A model generated the notes under the pieces. That model searched no databases. It was not told where the DNA came from and was given only the letters and a program-made list of their open reading frames with translations. A program made the translations under genes and the position numbers. This document shows positions 19,387 through 29,935 of a stretch of DNA of 64,000 nt, in pieces. Source of the DNA: Prochlorococcus sp. MIT 1314 (GTDB lineage: Bacteria > Cyanobacteriota > Cyanobacteriia > PCC-6307 > Cyanobiaceae). The stretch covers positions 1,640,448-1,704,447 of the forward strand of contig NZ_CP139300.1 in assembly GCF_034093315.1 (NCBI RefSeq). Direction: 5' to 3'. The number at the start of each line of letters is the position of its first letter. Positions within the stretch are counted from its first letter, which is position 1.

Positions 19387-20748
19387 ATGATCTTTAAAAA
19401 TATTTCAAGGACAAAACTTTCTTTAGCTTTAATTTCTCTAGTCATAACTTTTTTTGTATGGCAACAAGGCTTAAGAGATAGTCTTAATAGACCATCTGTT
19501 TCATTTGATATAAGTCAAAAAGAACAGGAAATTATCGAATTAGCGGCTCAATCAATACCAACAAATCTTAAGAATTTTTTTATCACAAATGATCCCGTCG
19601 ATGAAATAAATAATGCACTATCTCAAGTTTCATTTAATGAACTAACAGAAAGAAATAAATTAATTCGGATAATTTCTGCAGAATTAAATGAATCTTTAAT
19701 CTATAAAAAAATATCTAAAGAGTTTGAAAATAGAAACTATAACTTACTAATTGATGAGATAGAAAAAAAATTTAATGATAATTCTTATAAACCTGATTCT
19801 AAAAAGTTTGATTTATTTAAAAATGATAGATTTTTATATCACCTTTTAAGCCAGAAATTTGATTTTGATGATAGTTCATTAATAACAAAATCATTTTCAA
19901 GCAAAATGTTTTTAAAAATTTTAGCCATCAGATTAATACCACTTTTAACAATATTGCTTGGCTCAATTCTATCTTTAAAAATATTTTTGAAAGCTCTATA
20001 TTTGAAAAAGTTTGGGTGGAAAGAAATTAAAAGCTTAAACTTAGAATTAATAGATATGGTTTTATTAATCGCAGGTGGATTTGTTGTCTTAGGCGAAGTT
20101 GTTTCACCTTTGTTTTCAATAAGTTTAGTTGAACTTTTTTTTAAAAATATATCGAATGAATTGTCTCAATCTCTAAAAATATTTTTTGGATATCTTTTTA
20201 TGGCTATTCCGCCATTATTGATAGTTTATTATCAAATTAAATCTTTTGATGGTGAATTTACTTTAAAAAAAGATTATTTTCAGTTCAATTATTTGCCAAT
20301 AAAAGATGCAATTATTCAGGGGATTAAGGGTTGGTTAACAATCGTTCCTTTTGTTTTATTGGTTTCTCTAATTATGAATAGTCTGATCGACAATCAGAAT
20401 GGTAGTAACCCTTTGCTTGAAATTGTTCTTAATAATAATAATTACTTATCATTTATTCTCTTATTTGTAACAACAACCCTATTAGCTCCTTTATTTGAAG
20501 AGATTATATTCCGCGGTATTTTACTCCCAACTCTTTCAAGAGATTTTGGAATAATTTTAGGCATCATAGTTTCAGCTTTTATATTTGCCTTGGCTCATTT
20601 AAGTTTGGGAGAAATGCCCCCATTATTCGTACTGGGAATAGGTCTAGGTATTACAAGAATTGCTTCAGGGAGTTTGCTTTCTTCAGTGATTATGCATTCT
20701 TTATGGAACGGATTGACTTTCTTAAATTTGTTCTTATTGAGGACATAA
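19387..20748 (+). CDS. CPBP-family intramembrane metalloprotease
   Basis: A 453-residue membrane protein with an N-terminal anchor (about 10-25), a roughly 130-residue soluble extracytoplasmic region, and a multispan C-terminal domain. The CPBP (CAAX protease/Rce1-like) signature EEIIFRG is near residue 371, followed by the second motif FALAHLSLG and a third His motif (VIMHSLWN) near the end. Substrates in cyanobacteria are not known. It is upstream of the FtsL-like/ftsI pair, separated by 86 bases. Confidence 0.87.
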   Translation: MIFKNISRTKLSLALISLVITFFVWQQGLRDSLNRPSVSFDISQKEQEIIELAAQSIPTNLKNFFITNDPVDEINNALSQVSFNELTERNKLIRIISAELNESLIYKKISKEFENRNYNLLIDEIEKKFNDNSYKPDSKKFDLFKNDRFLYHLLSQKFDFDDSSLITKSFSSKMFLKILAIRLIPLLTILLGSILSLKIFLKALYLKKFGWKEIKSLNLELIDMVLLIAGGFVVLGEVVSPLFSISLVELFFKNISNELSQSLKIFFGYLFMAIPPLLIVYYQIKSFDGEFTLKKDYFQFNYLPIKDAIIQGIKGWLTIVPFVLLVSLIMNSLIDNQNGSNPLLEIVLNNNNYLSFILLFVTTTLLAPLFEEIIFRGILLPTLSRDFGIILGIIVSAFIFALAHLSLGEMPPLFVLGIGLGITRIASGSLLSSVIMHSLWNGLTFLNLFLLRT

Positions 20749-20834
20749 AGAATTTAATTTTTTACTTGCGAATCAAACAAAAAGATGTTTATTTAATTAA
20801 TAACACTTCTTTTATTTAAATAAATAAATCATAG

Positions 20835-21263
20835 ATGAAAGCTTATGAGAATCAATTTAATTTAAAAGAAAAAGTTTCATACCAAAGTCAAAAAAGTTTT
20901 GAAAAAATATCTATACTAAATATCAAATTAATACATCAAATTTTCGACACCATAAATATCTCTTTGTTGGTATTGATTTTTACCTTATTTTTCTTGTCTT
21001 TTAATAGTCAAAGAAAATGGTCAAATACATTTAGAAACTTATCTAAAACAAGAGCTATCAATAATAATCTCATTGATTATATTTCTAAAATTGAGGAATT
21101 TTATATTAGTGAACTTGAGTCTCTCAATATTTATAGAAAAACTAAACCTGAAGATTTAATCTATCTAGATAAACTGCCAGAAAAAAAAGAAAGTTTATAT
21201 AAGAAAAATTTAAATAGTTTCATTGAAGGGCTTAGTGATAGCAAATATCAAAGGGGATATTGA
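20835..21263 (+). CDS. Small bitopic membrane protein, candidate FtsL-like divisome protein
   Basis: A 142-residue protein with a cytoplasmic N-terminal tail of about 40 residues, one membrane segment at about 42-61 (INISLLVLIFTLFFLSF), and an extracytoplasmic polar, helix-prone C-terminal part. Its TGA stop overlaps the ATG of ftsI (TGATG). Size, topology and position immediately before ftsI are those of FtsL in other bacteria, where FtsL bridges FtsB and FtsI. Sequence similarity to FtsL is not obvious to me, so the assignment is inference from architecture and context. Confidence 0.6.
   Translation: MKAYENQFNLKEKVSYQSQKSFEKISILNIKLIHQIFDTINISLLVLIFTLFFLSFNSQRKWSNTFRNLSKTRAINNNLIDYISKIEEFYISELESLNIYRKTKPEDLIYLDKLPEKKESLYKKNLNSFIEGLSDSKYQRGY
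21251..21256 (+). promoter_or_regulatory. Ribosome binding site of ftsI
   Basis: AAGGGG lies 6 bases before the ATG at 21263, within the end of the upstream FtsL-like gene. It selects the ATG at 21263 over the TTG at 21260. Confidence 0.6.
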
Positions 21264-23014
21264 TGAAAAAATACAAAAAAATTGTTCGTCTAATACCCCT
21301 TGATCAAAGAAGATTTAAATTCCTCTATTTTTTTAGCTTACTATTGATATTTTGTTTGTTTGGTAGGTTAGTTAAATTGCAAGTCTTTAACGCCTCTGAT
21401 TTGCAAAGGAAAGCTAGATTATTACAGTCTTCTAAAACTAACGCCTTAAAAAAAAGGAGAGCAATTGTTGATAGAAATAATAGACTAATTGCTTATGATA
21501 AAACGCTCTATAAATTATGGGCCCATCCAAAATATTTTAATTTTCCTGGTGATTCAATTAACAGAGTTCGCAGTATTGAAGAAGTTACAGAAAAATTGTC
21601 ACCTATCTTGGATATAAATGGTGAAATACTCTTGAGTAAATTTAATAATAAAATGAGTGGAATCAAGCTTTTGGATAAAATTTCCGAAGAAAAGGCAGAA
21701 AAGATTAAGAACCTTCAAATAAGCGGACTTGATTTGTTTAAATATTCGCAGAGATATTATCCACAAGGCGAGCTTTACTCTAATCTTGTCGGTTTTGTTA
21801 ATGATGAGAATATAGCTTCAGCAGGTTTAGAGCTTCATTTAGATAATCAAATTAAAGTTTTTAATAAAAGTAATTTAATAAAAAGAGGTGGAGATGGAAC
21901 TCCTCTCCCGGATAATTCAGCCCCAGGTGATTTTATTTCTGATTACAAAAGTTTAGGCCTAACTATAGATTCAAAATTACAGAAAGCGTCATTCAAAGCA
22001 TTATCAAGGCAAGTAAGCAAATGGAAAGCAAATAAGGGATTTGCCATGGTTATGGATGTTAATAATGGCCGGATTCTCTCCTTGGTTACAGTCCCTTCGT
22101 ACGATCCAAATAAATTTTGGCAGCATGATTCTGGACTTTTTAGGGGTTGGTATTCTCAAGATTTATTTGAGCCTGGTTCAACTTTTAAACCTATTAATCT
22201 TGCCTTGGCTTTAGAAGAAAAAGTAATCCTGAAAGATGGAGTGGTTGAAGATATTGGAAAAATTACTGTTGGAGGATGGACACTTTCTAATTGGGATAAA
22301 AAAGGTAATGGATACATTGACTATCCAAAAGTTTTGCAGGTTTCAAGTAATGTTGGAATGGTAAAAATAATGCAAAATTTAGACCCCACAATTTATTGGG
22401 ATTGGCTAGAAAATTTAGGTATAAATAAAAATTTAGAGACTGACTTATTTGAATCAACTGCTGGCCAACTAAAGAGAAAAGATTTATTTGTAAATCAATC
22501 AATTGAGCCTGCCGTAACTTCTTTTGGTAAAGGTTTTTCAATTTCCCCACTTAAATTGATTCAACTTCATGCGGCTCTAGCAAATGGGGGTTTTGAAGTG
22601 ACTCCTCATGTAACCTCAACTTTCAAAGAAAGAATTAATCAAAATCCAAAAAAGCAATTTTTTTCTCACGAGGTTTCTAAAACTGTTCTTGAATGGATGG
22701 AGAGCGTAGTTGATAAAGGTAGTGGATCTGGAGTAAAAATCGAGGGTTACAGGATAGCGGGGAAAACGGGCACTTCTCAAAAAGCCTTAAATGGTTCCTA
22801 TACAAGCAAAAAAGTTTGTAGTTTTGTCGCGACCTTACCAGTTAATGATCCAAAATATGCTGTCCTTGTAGTCGTCGATGAGCCATCTAAATCATATGCA
22901 TATGGTTCAACTGTTGCTGTACCAGTTGCGAAAGAAATTATCGAGAGTTTGATAGTAATTGAAAAAATACCTCCCAAGATTAGAGATCATGGAATGATTG
23001 TTAAAAAACCCTAA
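21263..23014 (+). CDS. ftsI: Peptidoglycan transpeptidase FtsI (PBP3)
   Basis: Septal class B penicillin-binding protein that crosslinks peptidoglycan at division. The 583-residue protein has an N-terminal cytoplasmic tail and one membrane anchor (about 20-35), a PBP dimerisation domain, and a transpeptidase domain with SxxK as STFK near residue 306, SxN as SSN near 360 and KTG near 501. It begins with a 1-base overlap after the FtsL-like gene. A closely related elongasome PBP2 is less likely given the KTGTSQ context and the preceding gene. Confidence 0.92.
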   Translation: MKKYKKIVRLIPLDQRRFKFLYFFSLLLIFCLFGRLVKLQVFNASDLQRKARLLQSSKTNALKKRRAIVDRNNRLIAYDKTLYKLWAHPKYFNFPGDSINRVRSIEEVTEKLSPILDINGEILLSKFNNKMSGIKLLDKISEEKAEKIKNLQISGLDLFKYSQRYYPQGELYSNLVGFVNDENIASAGLELHLDNQIKVFNKSNLIKRGGDGTPLPDNSAPGDFISDYKSLGLTIDSKLQKASFKALSRQVSKWKANKGFAMVMDVNNGRILSLVTVPSYDPNKFWQHDSGLFRGWYSQDLFEPGSTFKPINLALALEEKVILKDGVVEDIGKITVGGWTLSNWDKKGNGYIDYPKVLQVSSNVGMVKIMQNLDPTIYWDWLENLGINKNLETDLFESTAGQLKRKDLFVNQSIEPAVTSFGKGFSISPLKLIQLHAALANGGFEVTPHVTSTFKERINQNPKKQFFSHEVSKTVLEWMESVVDKGSGSGVKIEGYRIAGKTGTSQKALNGSYTSKKVCSFVATLPVNDPKYAVLVVVDEPSKSYAYGSTVAVPVAKEIIESLIVIEKIPPKIRDHGMIVKKP

Positions 23015-23104
23015 AATTTTCCAATTTTATAAATATTTAGTGCATTTTCTGATGATTTCATCAGGAATAAAAGCTAGTTTATGTATATATATGATTATCT
23101 AGAT

Positions 23105-24106
23105 ATGAAATCAATTTTAGAACAATTGTCCTCAATGACCGTTGTTGTTGCTGATACTGGAGATTTAGATTCGATAAAAAAGTTTCAACCAAGGGACGCC
23201 ACTACCAATCCATCGCTAATACTTGCTGCCGCCAAGAATCCTGATTATGTGAAATTAATTGATAAAGCTTTAGAAAGTTCAGAAAATGCATTGCCCCAAG
23301 GATTCTCCGACATTGAATTAATTAAAGAAACTGTTGACCAAGTTTCAGTATTTTTTGGAACAGAAATATTGAAAATTATTTCAGGGCGCGTATCTACAGA
23401 AGTTGATGCAAGACTGAGCTTTGACACCGAAGCTACGGTAGAAAAAGCGAGAAAATTGATCAATCTTTATAAAAATTTTGGAATTGAAAAGGAAAGAATT
23501 TTGATTAAGATTGCTGCAACTTGGGAGGGAATTAAGGCAGCTGAAATTTTGGAAAAAGAGGGTATTAAGTGCAACTTAACTTTACTTTTTAACTTCTGCC
23601 AAGCGGTAACTTGTGCCAATGCAAAGATAACTCTAATTTCTCCGTTCGTTGGCCGTATATTGGATTGGCATAAAGCGAAAACCGGTAAAACTAGTTTTGT
23701 TGGTGCTGAAGACCCTGGTGTTATTTCGGTTACGCAAATATACAAGTACTTTAAAGAAAAGGGATTCAAGACAGAAGTAATGGGAGCGAGTTTTAGAAAT
23801 CTTGATGAAATAAAAGAATTAGCAGGTTGCGATCTTTTGACAATCGCACCAAAATTCCTTGAGGAACTGAAAAAAGAAAAAGGAGAGTTAGTTAGAAAAT
23901 TAGATGTAAGTACCCAAATAAATAATTCTATTGACTACCAATTTGAAGAAAAAGATTTCAGATTAAGTATGTTAGAAGATCAAATGGCAAGTGAAAAGCT
24001 TAGTGAAGGTATCACTGGATTCAGTAAGGCTATAGAAGAATTGGAAGAGCTGCTACTTAAGAGATATTCAGAAATTAAAAATCATAAATTGATTTCTGCT
24101 AACTAA
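23105..24106 (+). CDS. tal: Transaldolase (TalB type)
   Basis: Transfers dihydroxyacetone units in the pentose phosphate pathway. From ATG 23105 the protein is 333 residues and begins [10 protein letters not shown], aligning with the E. coli TalB N-terminus; an in-frame ATG at 23081 would add eight residues and cannot be fully excluded. Landmarks are [16 protein letters not shown], the Schiff-base Lys135 in [20 protein letters not shown] and MGASFRN. In marine picocyanobacteria transaldolase is also carried by cyanophages, but this chromosomal copy is of the long TalB type. Confidence 0.94.
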   Translation: MKSILEQLSSMTVVVADTGDLDSIKKFQPRDATTNPSLILAAAKNPDYVKLIDKALESSENALPQGFSDIELIKETVDQVSVFFGTEILKIISGRVSTEVDARLSFDTEATVEKARKLINLYKNFGIEKERILIKIAATWEGIKAAEILEKEGIKCNLTLLFNFCQAVTCANAKITLISPFVGRILDWHKAKTGKTSFVGAEDPGVISVTQIYKYFKEKGFKTEVMGASFRNLDEIKELAGCDLLTIAPKFLEELKKEKGELVRKLDVSTQINNSIDYQFEEKDFRLSMLEDQMASEKLSEGITGFSKAIEELEELLLKRYSEIKNHKLISAN

Positions 24107-24130
24107 ATTTAAGTTTGAATTGAAAAAGAA

Positions 24131-25264
24131 TTAAGTTACACTTTTTGTTAAAAGTCTTCTGATAACCCTTTTTGCGATATCTTCATAACTCATTTCTCCT
24201 GATAATATTTGGGCAATACGTTTAGGTGCTGTTTTTCTTTTTACACCTAATTGGTATCCAGTTCTGGGAAATCTATAGAATACTTGGGCTATTCTCCTCC
24301 CCCAAGCCATTGATTGCCCCCAAATGTTGTTAATTTTTTTCGTATAAAGATTTAAATCATCTATTTTTCCTGATAGGCACTGATCTATGTATTCTGCAGC
24401 ATAAAAACTGCTAATTAAAGATGGTCTAATGCCTTCAGCTAAAAATGGATCACATAGAGATGCTGCATCGCCAACCGCTAAAACTTTGTCACCATTAATT
24501 GAGTGGAAGCCATTCCATATTCTTAGTTTCTTACTAATTGTTTTATGAGGAAAATCATCAAAACCGAAGCTTCTGATTACTTGTTTATTTATAGCCTGAT
24601 TTTCTAGGAGACCATTATTTATAAAAGTACCTAAACCAATATTTAAGCTTTCGCTTAGGGGAAATGCCCATGCAAAACCATATTTTATAAATCCAAACTC
24701 AAATCTAACTGCATCTCTTGGTATTTCACCTAACCCTTTCAATCTTAATGAGATTGTGTTAGCAAATTTCGGTTTTCTTGGCCCTAAATTGAAATAACCC
24801 GCCCATTGCGATTGAGACCCATCTGCAATCACAAGAAATTCTGTAATATATTTTATTTTGTTATTGCAAGTAATTTCCCATTTAGCATTTTTTTTTATGA
24901 TTTTTTCTACTAATAATGGTCTCATTATCTGAGCTCCATTAATCAGGGACTCATCAAGTAATAATTGATCAAGCTTCTCTCTTTTAATAATCCAAAATGG
25001 GGATTCGCCAGTCAGATCAGCGGTTACATTATCTTTCGCCTTCCATCTGAATTCAACATTCTTGATTTTTGATTCTATGGAATCTTTTATATCTAAAGGA
25101 AGAAATCTTTGCATTGAAGATGCCATCCCGCCTGCACATGGTTTGTAATCTTGGAATTTTTCTTTTTCGATAATTAAAACAGAATATCCTTTCTTTGATA
25201 GGTTAAGAGCGGTGGAAGATCCTGATAAACCTGCACCAATTATTGCAACGTCAAATCTTATCAA
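24131..25264 (-). CDS. FAD-dependent oxidoreductase, geranylgeranyl reductase family
   Basis: A 377-residue flavoprotein with an N-terminal dinucleotide-binding motif ([12 protein letters not shown], about 9-20), the PCAGG motif near 42-46 typical of the geranylgeranyl reductase family, and a [15 protein letters not shown] motif near 270. It is shorter than and different from ChlP itself, so I do not call it chlP; a lipid or isoprenoid reductase is plausible. The TTG start overlaps the frr stop by 4 bases, so it is the third gene of a pyrH-frr operon. Confidence 0.85.
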   Translation of the reverse strand: MIRFDVAIIGAGLSGSSTALNLSKKGYSVLIIEKEKFQDYKPCAGGMASSMQRFLPLDIKDSIESKIKNVEFRWKAKDNVTADLTGESPFWIIKREKLDQLLLDESLINGAQIMRPLLVEKIIKKNAKWEITCNNKIKYITEFLVIADGSQSQWAGYFNLGPRKPKFANTISLRLKGLGEIPRDAVRFEFGFIKYGFAWAFPLSESLNIGLGTFINNGLLENQAINKQVIRSFGFDDFPHKTISKKLRIWNGFHSINGDKVLAVGDAASLCDPFLAEGIRPSLISSFYAAEYIDQCLSGKIDDLNLYTKKINNIWGQSMAWGRRIAQVFYRFPRTGYQLGVKRKTAPKRIAQILSGEMSYEDIAKRVIRRLLTKSVT

Positions 25265-25809
25265 ACTTTTAGAATTTCCTTTTCTTTTTCAGACAATTTA
25301 GTTTCTATTAAGGCAATATATTTATCAGTAATTTTCTGAATTTCAGATTGATTATCTCTCGATTCGTCAATAGAAATATGGCCATCTTTTTCTTCTTTTT
25401 TTTCTTTATCAACAGCATCTCTTCTGATATTTCTTAAAGCTACTTTCCCTTCCTCTGCATATTTAGAGGCTAATTTACAAAATTCTTTTCTTCTTTCTTC
25501 TGTTAAAGGAGGAACATTTATTCTTATTACTTTACCATCATTATTTGGAGTAATACCCAAATCACTCATAGAAATAGATTTTTCTATCGCTTGTAAGCAT
25601 GAAATATCAAACGGTTGTATTGAAATTGTTTGTGAATCAACAGTGCTTATTGTGGCAAGTGCTTTTATTGGTGTTTCTGCTCCGTAGTATTCAACGCTTA
25701 CTCTGTCTAGCAATGAAGCATTAGCTCTGCCTGTTCTAATTGTATTAAAGTTTCTTTGTGTAGCTTCAATACTTTTATTCATATTTTCTTGAATTTCTTG
25801 TTCTTTCAT
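25261..25809 (-). CDS. frr: Ribosome recycling factor
   Basis: Splits post-termination ribosomes together with EF-G. The 182-residue protein has the full three-helix-bundle/beta-sandwich sequence, with [16 protein letters not shown] near residues 22-37, [12 protein letters not shown] near 100, and NIRRDA near 130. Length is normal. It follows pyrH by 21 bases, the conserved bacterial arrangement, and overlaps the downstream oxidoreductase gene by 4 bases. Confidence 0.97.
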   Translation of the reverse strand: MKEQEIQENMNKSIEATQRNFNTIRTGRANASLLDRVSVEYYGAETPIKALATISTVDSQTISIQPFDISCLQAIEKSISMSDLGITPNNDGKVIRINVPPLTEERRKEFCKLASKYAEEGKVALRNIRRDAVDKEKKEEKDGHISIDESRDNQSEIQKITDKYIALIETKLSEKEKEILKV

Positions 25810-25830
25810 AATAAAAAATTTAAATAAGCT

Positions 25831-26535
25831 TTAACTAATTAATGAACCTATAGGATCCCCAGCAACAGCTTTGGAAATGTTCCCTTTTTTGAATATATCA
25901 AATACCATGATAGGGATATTGTTATCTTTGCATAGTGCAATTGCAGTACTATCCATTACTGCGATTTCATCGCTAAGAACTTGCTGATAACTTAGAGAGG
26001 AATATTTTTTTGCATCTTTAAATTTATTAGGATCACAATTATATACTCCATCAACTTTGGTCGCCTTCATGACAACTTCAGCATTTATCTCCGCTGCTCT
26101 CAGAGCCGCTGTAGTGTCAGTTGTGAAAAATGGATTTCCGCATCCACCTCCGAAGACCACAACTCTCCCTTTTTCAAGGTGTCTCATAGCTCTTCTTCTG
26201 ATATATGGTTCAGCAATTTCCTGCATTTCTATTGCAGTTTGCACCCTGGTTGCAACTCCTACTCTTTCTAAACCATCTTGAAGTGAAATAGCATTCATTA
26301 CTGTTGCTAGCATCCCAACATAATCAGCTGTCGCTCTATCCATGCCATCTGCAGACCCTTTAAGCCCCCTAAAAATATTCCCGCCCCCAACAACTATTGC
26401 AAGTTGCACATTATTATCGACTACTTTTGAAACATCCTCTGCAATTGACTGAACTATAGCAGGATCAATACCATAAGGTTTTTCACCCATTAGTGCTTCA
26501 CCACTAAGTTTTAAGAGAACTCTTTTGTAAGTCAT
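25831..26535 (-). CDS. pyrH: UMP kinase
   Basis: Hexameric bacterial UMP kinase that makes UDP. The 234-residue product has [11 protein letters not shown] near the N-terminus, [10 protein letters not shown] near 48-57, a [16 protein letters not shown] segment and [13 protein letters not shown], all typical. It is the first gene of the pyrH-frr-oxidoreductase operon. Confidence 0.97.
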   Translation of the reverse strand: MTYKRVLLKLSGEALMGEKPYGIDPAIVQSIAEDVSKVVDNNVQLAIVVGGGNIFRGLKGSADGMDRATADYVGMLATVMNAISLQDGLERVGVATRVQTAIEMQEIAEPYIRRRAMRHLEKGRVVVFGGGCGNPFFTTDTTAALRAAEINAEVVMKATKVDGVYNCDPNKFKDAKKYSSLSYQQVLSDEIAVMDSTAIALCKDNNIPIMVFDIFKKGNISKAVAGDPIGSLIS

Positions 26536-26662
26536 TCAATAATTGTACTTTTAAGACCTTAGCAAGTAAATGCACCAAATTTATTTTTTGTTCAGATATT
26601 GCTTGCGTCTTTAAACATTTCTAAACCTGCCTAAACAAAATATATATAATAATTTACTGCAA

Positions 26663-27355
26663 CTAAAATTCAACACACTTTTGTGCTTTTATTCCTTGTT
26701 CCTTAAATGGATGTTTTATTAGTTTCATTTCTGTAACTAGATCCGCGTAATTGATAATTGAATCAGATGCTCCCCTTCCAGTTAAAACAATATGATTTTT
26801 TCTATTTTTTAAGCTTTTTAAGAAAGTGATTATTTCTTCGGGTGCAAGATAACCAAGTTTTGTCGCAATATTAATTTCATCAAGAATGATAAGTTTATAA
26901 GATTCATTTTGAATGTATTTTTTGGCTAGTTGCCATGCCTCTTGCACTAATTTTTCATCTCTTATTCTGTCTTGTGTTTCCCAAGTAAATCCCTCTCCTA
27001 ATGAATGCCAAGATATGTTTGAAGACAAGTTTTTAAGAGCTTTTTCTTCTCCAGTGGTCCAGCCTCCTTTGATAAATTGAATTATTGCTACTTTATAACC
27101 GTGCCCTATCGTCCTTAAAGCCATACCTAAAGATGCAGTTGTCTTGCCCTTGCCATTTCCAGTGAAAACAATCAATAACCCTTTTTTTGTTTTTCTAATT
27201 TGTAGTCTTTCGGCTTGAATATCTTTTCTTTGCTGCATTCTTTTTTTATATGAGCTCTCATCACTATCCGGTGATAATTTACCTCCCATTCCAAGTTTAT
27301 TTGCTTGATTATCGAGGTTAAATATTTTCTCGGAAGATGAAGGTTTTTCTCGCAT
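26663..27355 (-). CDS. cobO: Cob(I)alamin adenosyltransferase (CobO/BtuR type)
   Basis: Transfers the adenosyl group of ATP to cobalt in the last part of adenosylcobalamin synthesis. The 230-residue protein has Walker A GNGKGKTT at 66-73, followed by QFIKGGW, and LDEINIA near 155, typical of CobO/BtuR. The first 55 residues are a charged N-terminal extension common in this family. No cobalamin riboswitch is apparent upstream. It sits downstream of the integrase gene with a 34-base gap. Confidence 0.92.
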   Translation of the reverse strand: MREKPSSSEKIFNLDNQANKLGMGGKLSPDSDESSYKKRMQQRKDIQAERLQIRKTKKGLLIVFTGNGKGKTTASLGMALRTIGHGYKVAIIQFIKGGWTTGEEKALKNLSSNISWHSLGEGFTWETQDRIRDEKLVQEAWQLAKKYIQNESYKLIILDEINIATKLGYLAPEEIITFLKSLKNRKNHIVLTGRGASDSIINYADLVTEMKLIKHPFKEQGIKAQKCVEF

Positions 27356-27389
27356 ATGTCCCTTATTTTTATTTAATTATTATAAATCT

Positions 27390-28559
27390 TTAAATATTTT
27401 TAACTCTTTTAACCTTTAAAAGTGCATTATTTACTGCCTGTTGTTGATCTCTTTTAGTAATCCAGTGGTGATAAGTTTGAGTATGTAAACTAACCGAATG
27501 TCCCATCATTCTGGCAGCCACAGTATCAGGTAAATCATAAAAAATTGTTCTTACTGCCCAAGCATGCCTTAGATCATAAGGTTTTATTTGTAAAGAGTAA
27601 CGCTTAAACTGGTCTGTAATTTTTTTTCCAATATTTTGTAAGGTTGTAATTTTAAGGTCTCTATTAATATTTGGTAGAAGTTCTGGATTGTTACCAAGTT
27701 TTGATAATTCGAATTTTTCCACCCATTCAGGATGAAATGGCCAAACTTGATGTTCCCCAGTTTTAGTCGTAGGTAAAACTCTAATAATTTTGTCCCCCAA
27801 ATTAGTAAGAGAACTTAAATCACAAAAAAATACTTCATGATTCCTTAATCCATATGTAGCCATCAAACCAAAAACAAATTTCCAAGACTTGTTTGGTATC
27901 GTCTCCCAAAGTTTCTCTATTAACTCGTCTTTAGGTAGATCCCTAAATCCTGCTTTGTTCAGACCATATCCTCTAGAGTTTAATTTCCAATCTTCTGGTA
28001 GTTTAATGTCCAAAAACTTAGCCAAAACACTTAAAGAAGTAGCGCATTGTTTCCTACTTCTTGTACCTTCCTTATAACTTTCAAGTGTTTTTTGAAATAT
28101 ATTTTCTAAATCTTCATTGTCATAATCATTATAAATATGAAGAATTCTTTTTAAATATGGCTTGTAAGAGCTTCTCCAAGTAGTTTTTCTAGTGCTGTTT
28201 AGATATTCATTTTTTCTTTCTTTAAAGAAAAATTCCTCAAATTGATTTAATCTATTTGGAAATTCAGAATCATTTTTTATTTCCTTTTTATTAGGGTTAC
28301 TTATCCAGTTAATCCAATCAAATTGATTTAATTCTAGTTGTAAATTGATTAATTGTAATTTTTTTTTAGCTTCCTCTAATCCAGAAATATCAGCCTTTAT
28401 TCCAAGAGATATTCTTTGAATTTTAAAGTTGTTTTTATCATCTTTCGAAGGTAGTGAACCTCTAATATTTAACTTCTCTCCCCTTTTCTCAATTTTAAGC
28501 TTGCTGCCTTGGGTAGCAAATTTATCATTGACATTATTAATTTCCTGAATTACGTTCAT
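27390..28559 (-). CDS. Tyrosine recombinase / phage-type integrase
   Basis: A 389-residue tyrosine recombinase. Residues 47-85 resemble the arm-type DNA-binding domain of phage integrases (ISLGIKADISGLEEAKKKL). The catalytic domain has Arg239 (YGLRNHE), Lys266 (TKTGEH), Arg331 with His332 (YDLRHAW), His354 (GHS) and Tyr363 (QTYHHW). The first His of the HxxR box is Tyr328, a tolerated change in some members. No phage genes, tRNA or visible att repeats surround it; it lies between cobO and hemH in an otherwise core region. It could be a domesticated integrase or a Xer-like enzyme. Confidence 0.87.
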   Translation of the reverse strand: MNVIQEINNVNDKFATQGSKLKIEKRGEKLNIRGSLPSKDDKNNFKIQRISLGIKADISGLEEAKKKLQLINLQLELNQFDWINWISNPNKKEIKNDSEFPNRLNQFEEFFFKERKNEYLNSTRKTTWRSSYKPYLKRILHIYNDYDNEDLENIFQKTLESYKEGTRSRKQCATSLSVLAKFLDIKLPEDWKLNSRGYGLNKAGFRDLPKDELIEKLWETIPNKSWKFVFGLMATYGLRNHEVFFCDLSSLTNLGDKIIRVLPTTKTGEHQVWPFHPEWVEKFELSKLGNNPELLPNINRDLKITTLQNIGKKITDQFKRYSLQIKPYDLRHAWAVRTIFYDLPDTVAARMMGHSVSLHTQTYHHWITKRDQQQAVNNALLKVKRVKNI

Positions 28560-28624
28560 TTATTTATATAATTGACTATATAATGACGTTTTTAAAGTTG
28601 ATTTTCAATCTACATAAATATTAA

Positions 28625-29800
28625 ATGGATAAAATAGGCGTCTTACTAATGAATTTAGGAGGGCCTGAACGTATTACCGATGTAGGCCCATTCTTATATA
28701 ATCTTTTTTCTGATCCAGAGATAATCAGGACCCCTTTCCCTGCTTTTCAAAAGCCTTTGGCTTGGTTAATTAGTACGCTAAGGAGTACCACTTCACAACA
28801 AGCTTATCTTTCAATAGGCGGCGGATCACCTATCAGAAGGATAACTGAACAACAAGCAAGAGAATTGCAGTCTAAATTAAGAGATAAAGGTTTAAATGCT
28901 ACTACTTATATCGCTATGAGATATTGGCATCCTTTTACGGAATCAGCCATTGCTGATATGAAAGTAGATGATGTAGATCAAATTGTTGTTTTACCTTTGT
29001 ATCCACATTTTTCAATAAGTACAAGTGGTTCAAGCTTTAGAGAGTTAAAAAAATTAAGAGATTCTGACAATGATTTTAAGAAAATCCCAATGAGATGTGT
29101 AAGAAGTTGGTTCAGTCAACCAGGTTATTTAAAGTCAATGGTCGAATTAATTTCCGAACAAATTTCACGTTGTGAGTCACCTCCGAATGCGCATATATTT
29201 TTTACTGCTCATGGAGTTCCAAAGAGTTATGTAGAGGAAGCTGGAGATCCTTATAAGCAACAAATTGAAGATTGTTCCTTATTGATAATAAATGAGCTTG
29301 AAAAATATTTAGGGCACAGTAATCCTTACACACTTTCTTATCAAAGTAGAGTTGGCCCTGTTGAATGGTTGAAGCCTTACACTGAAGAAGTGTTAGCTGA
29401 TCTTGGAAAGTCAAAGGTTAATGATCTCATTGTTGTTCCCATAAGTTTCGTTGGAGAGCATATTGAAACATTGCAAGAAATTGATATTGAATATAAAGAA
29501 ATTGCTGAAAAAGCTGGTATTAAAAACTTTCGAAGAGTAAAGGCTCTAAATACTCATCCTACTTTTATTGATGGTCTTAGTGATTTAGTGATTTCTTGCT
29601 TGGAAGGGCCTTTAATTGATATAGAGGAGGCATCTCAGTTACCTGAAAAAGTTAAACTTTATCCCCAAGAGAAATGGCAATGGGGTTGGAATAATAGTTC
29701 AGAGGTGTGGAATGGGAGGGTTGCTATGATTGTTTTTCTGATACTTTTTGTTGAACTTATTTTAGGCTCGGGACCTTTACATAGGCTAGGAATTTTATAG
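28625..29800 (+). CDS. hemH: Ferrochelatase with C-terminal chlorophyll-binding-like tail
   Basis: Inserts iron into protoporphyrin IX to make heme. The 391-residue protein contains the ferrochelatase core ([11 protein letters not shown] at the start, MRYWHPF near 99, [18 protein letters not shown] near 199) and, after a linker, a hydrophobic C-terminal segment beginning [14 protein letters not shown] (about 360-391). This resembles the CAB/HLIP helix with its Glu/Asn-x-x-Arg-type motif, usual in cyanobacterial ferrochelatases, anchoring them to thylakoids and linking heme with chlorophyll status. It is divergent from the integrase gene. Confidence 0.96.
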   Translation: MDKIGVLLMNLGGPERITDVGPFLYNLFSDPEIIRTPFPAFQKPLAWLISTLRSTTSQQAYLSIGGGSPIRRITEQQARELQSKLRDKGLNATTYIAMRYWHPFTESAIADMKVDDVDQIVVLPLYPHFSISTSGSSFRELKKLRDSDNDFKKIPMRCVRSWFSQPGYLKSMVELISEQISRCESPPNAHIFFTAHGVPKSYVEEAGDPYKQQIEDCSLLIINELEKYLGHSNPYTLSYQSRVGPVEWLKPYTEEVLADLGKSKVNDLIVVPISFVGEHIETLQEIDIEYKEIAEKAGIKNFRRVKALNTHPTFIDGLSDLVISCLEGPLIDIEEASQLPEKVKLYPQEKWQWGWNNSSEVWNGRVAMIVFLILFVELILGSGPLHRLGIL

Positions 29801-29935
29801 TTAACAATTTTATTTATTTTTTAAATTTGAATTTTTTTTAAAGATTTTTCAAATACTTTTCTGACATTACATTTCTAAATGAGGCAAAAGTATTTAATTA
29901 AGTTTACTATTTATATTAAATATTGAATTTCTTTA

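Noticed and set aside
22287..22550. An 87-codon minus-strand frame inside ftsI
   Set aside because: Antisense to the transpeptidase domain, no similarity or ribosome binding site; shadow frame.
26536..26662. Cobalamin riboswitch near cobO
   Set aside because: No B12-box-like conserved element is visible in the gaps adjoining cobO or cobK; absence may reflect constitutive corrinoid synthesis.
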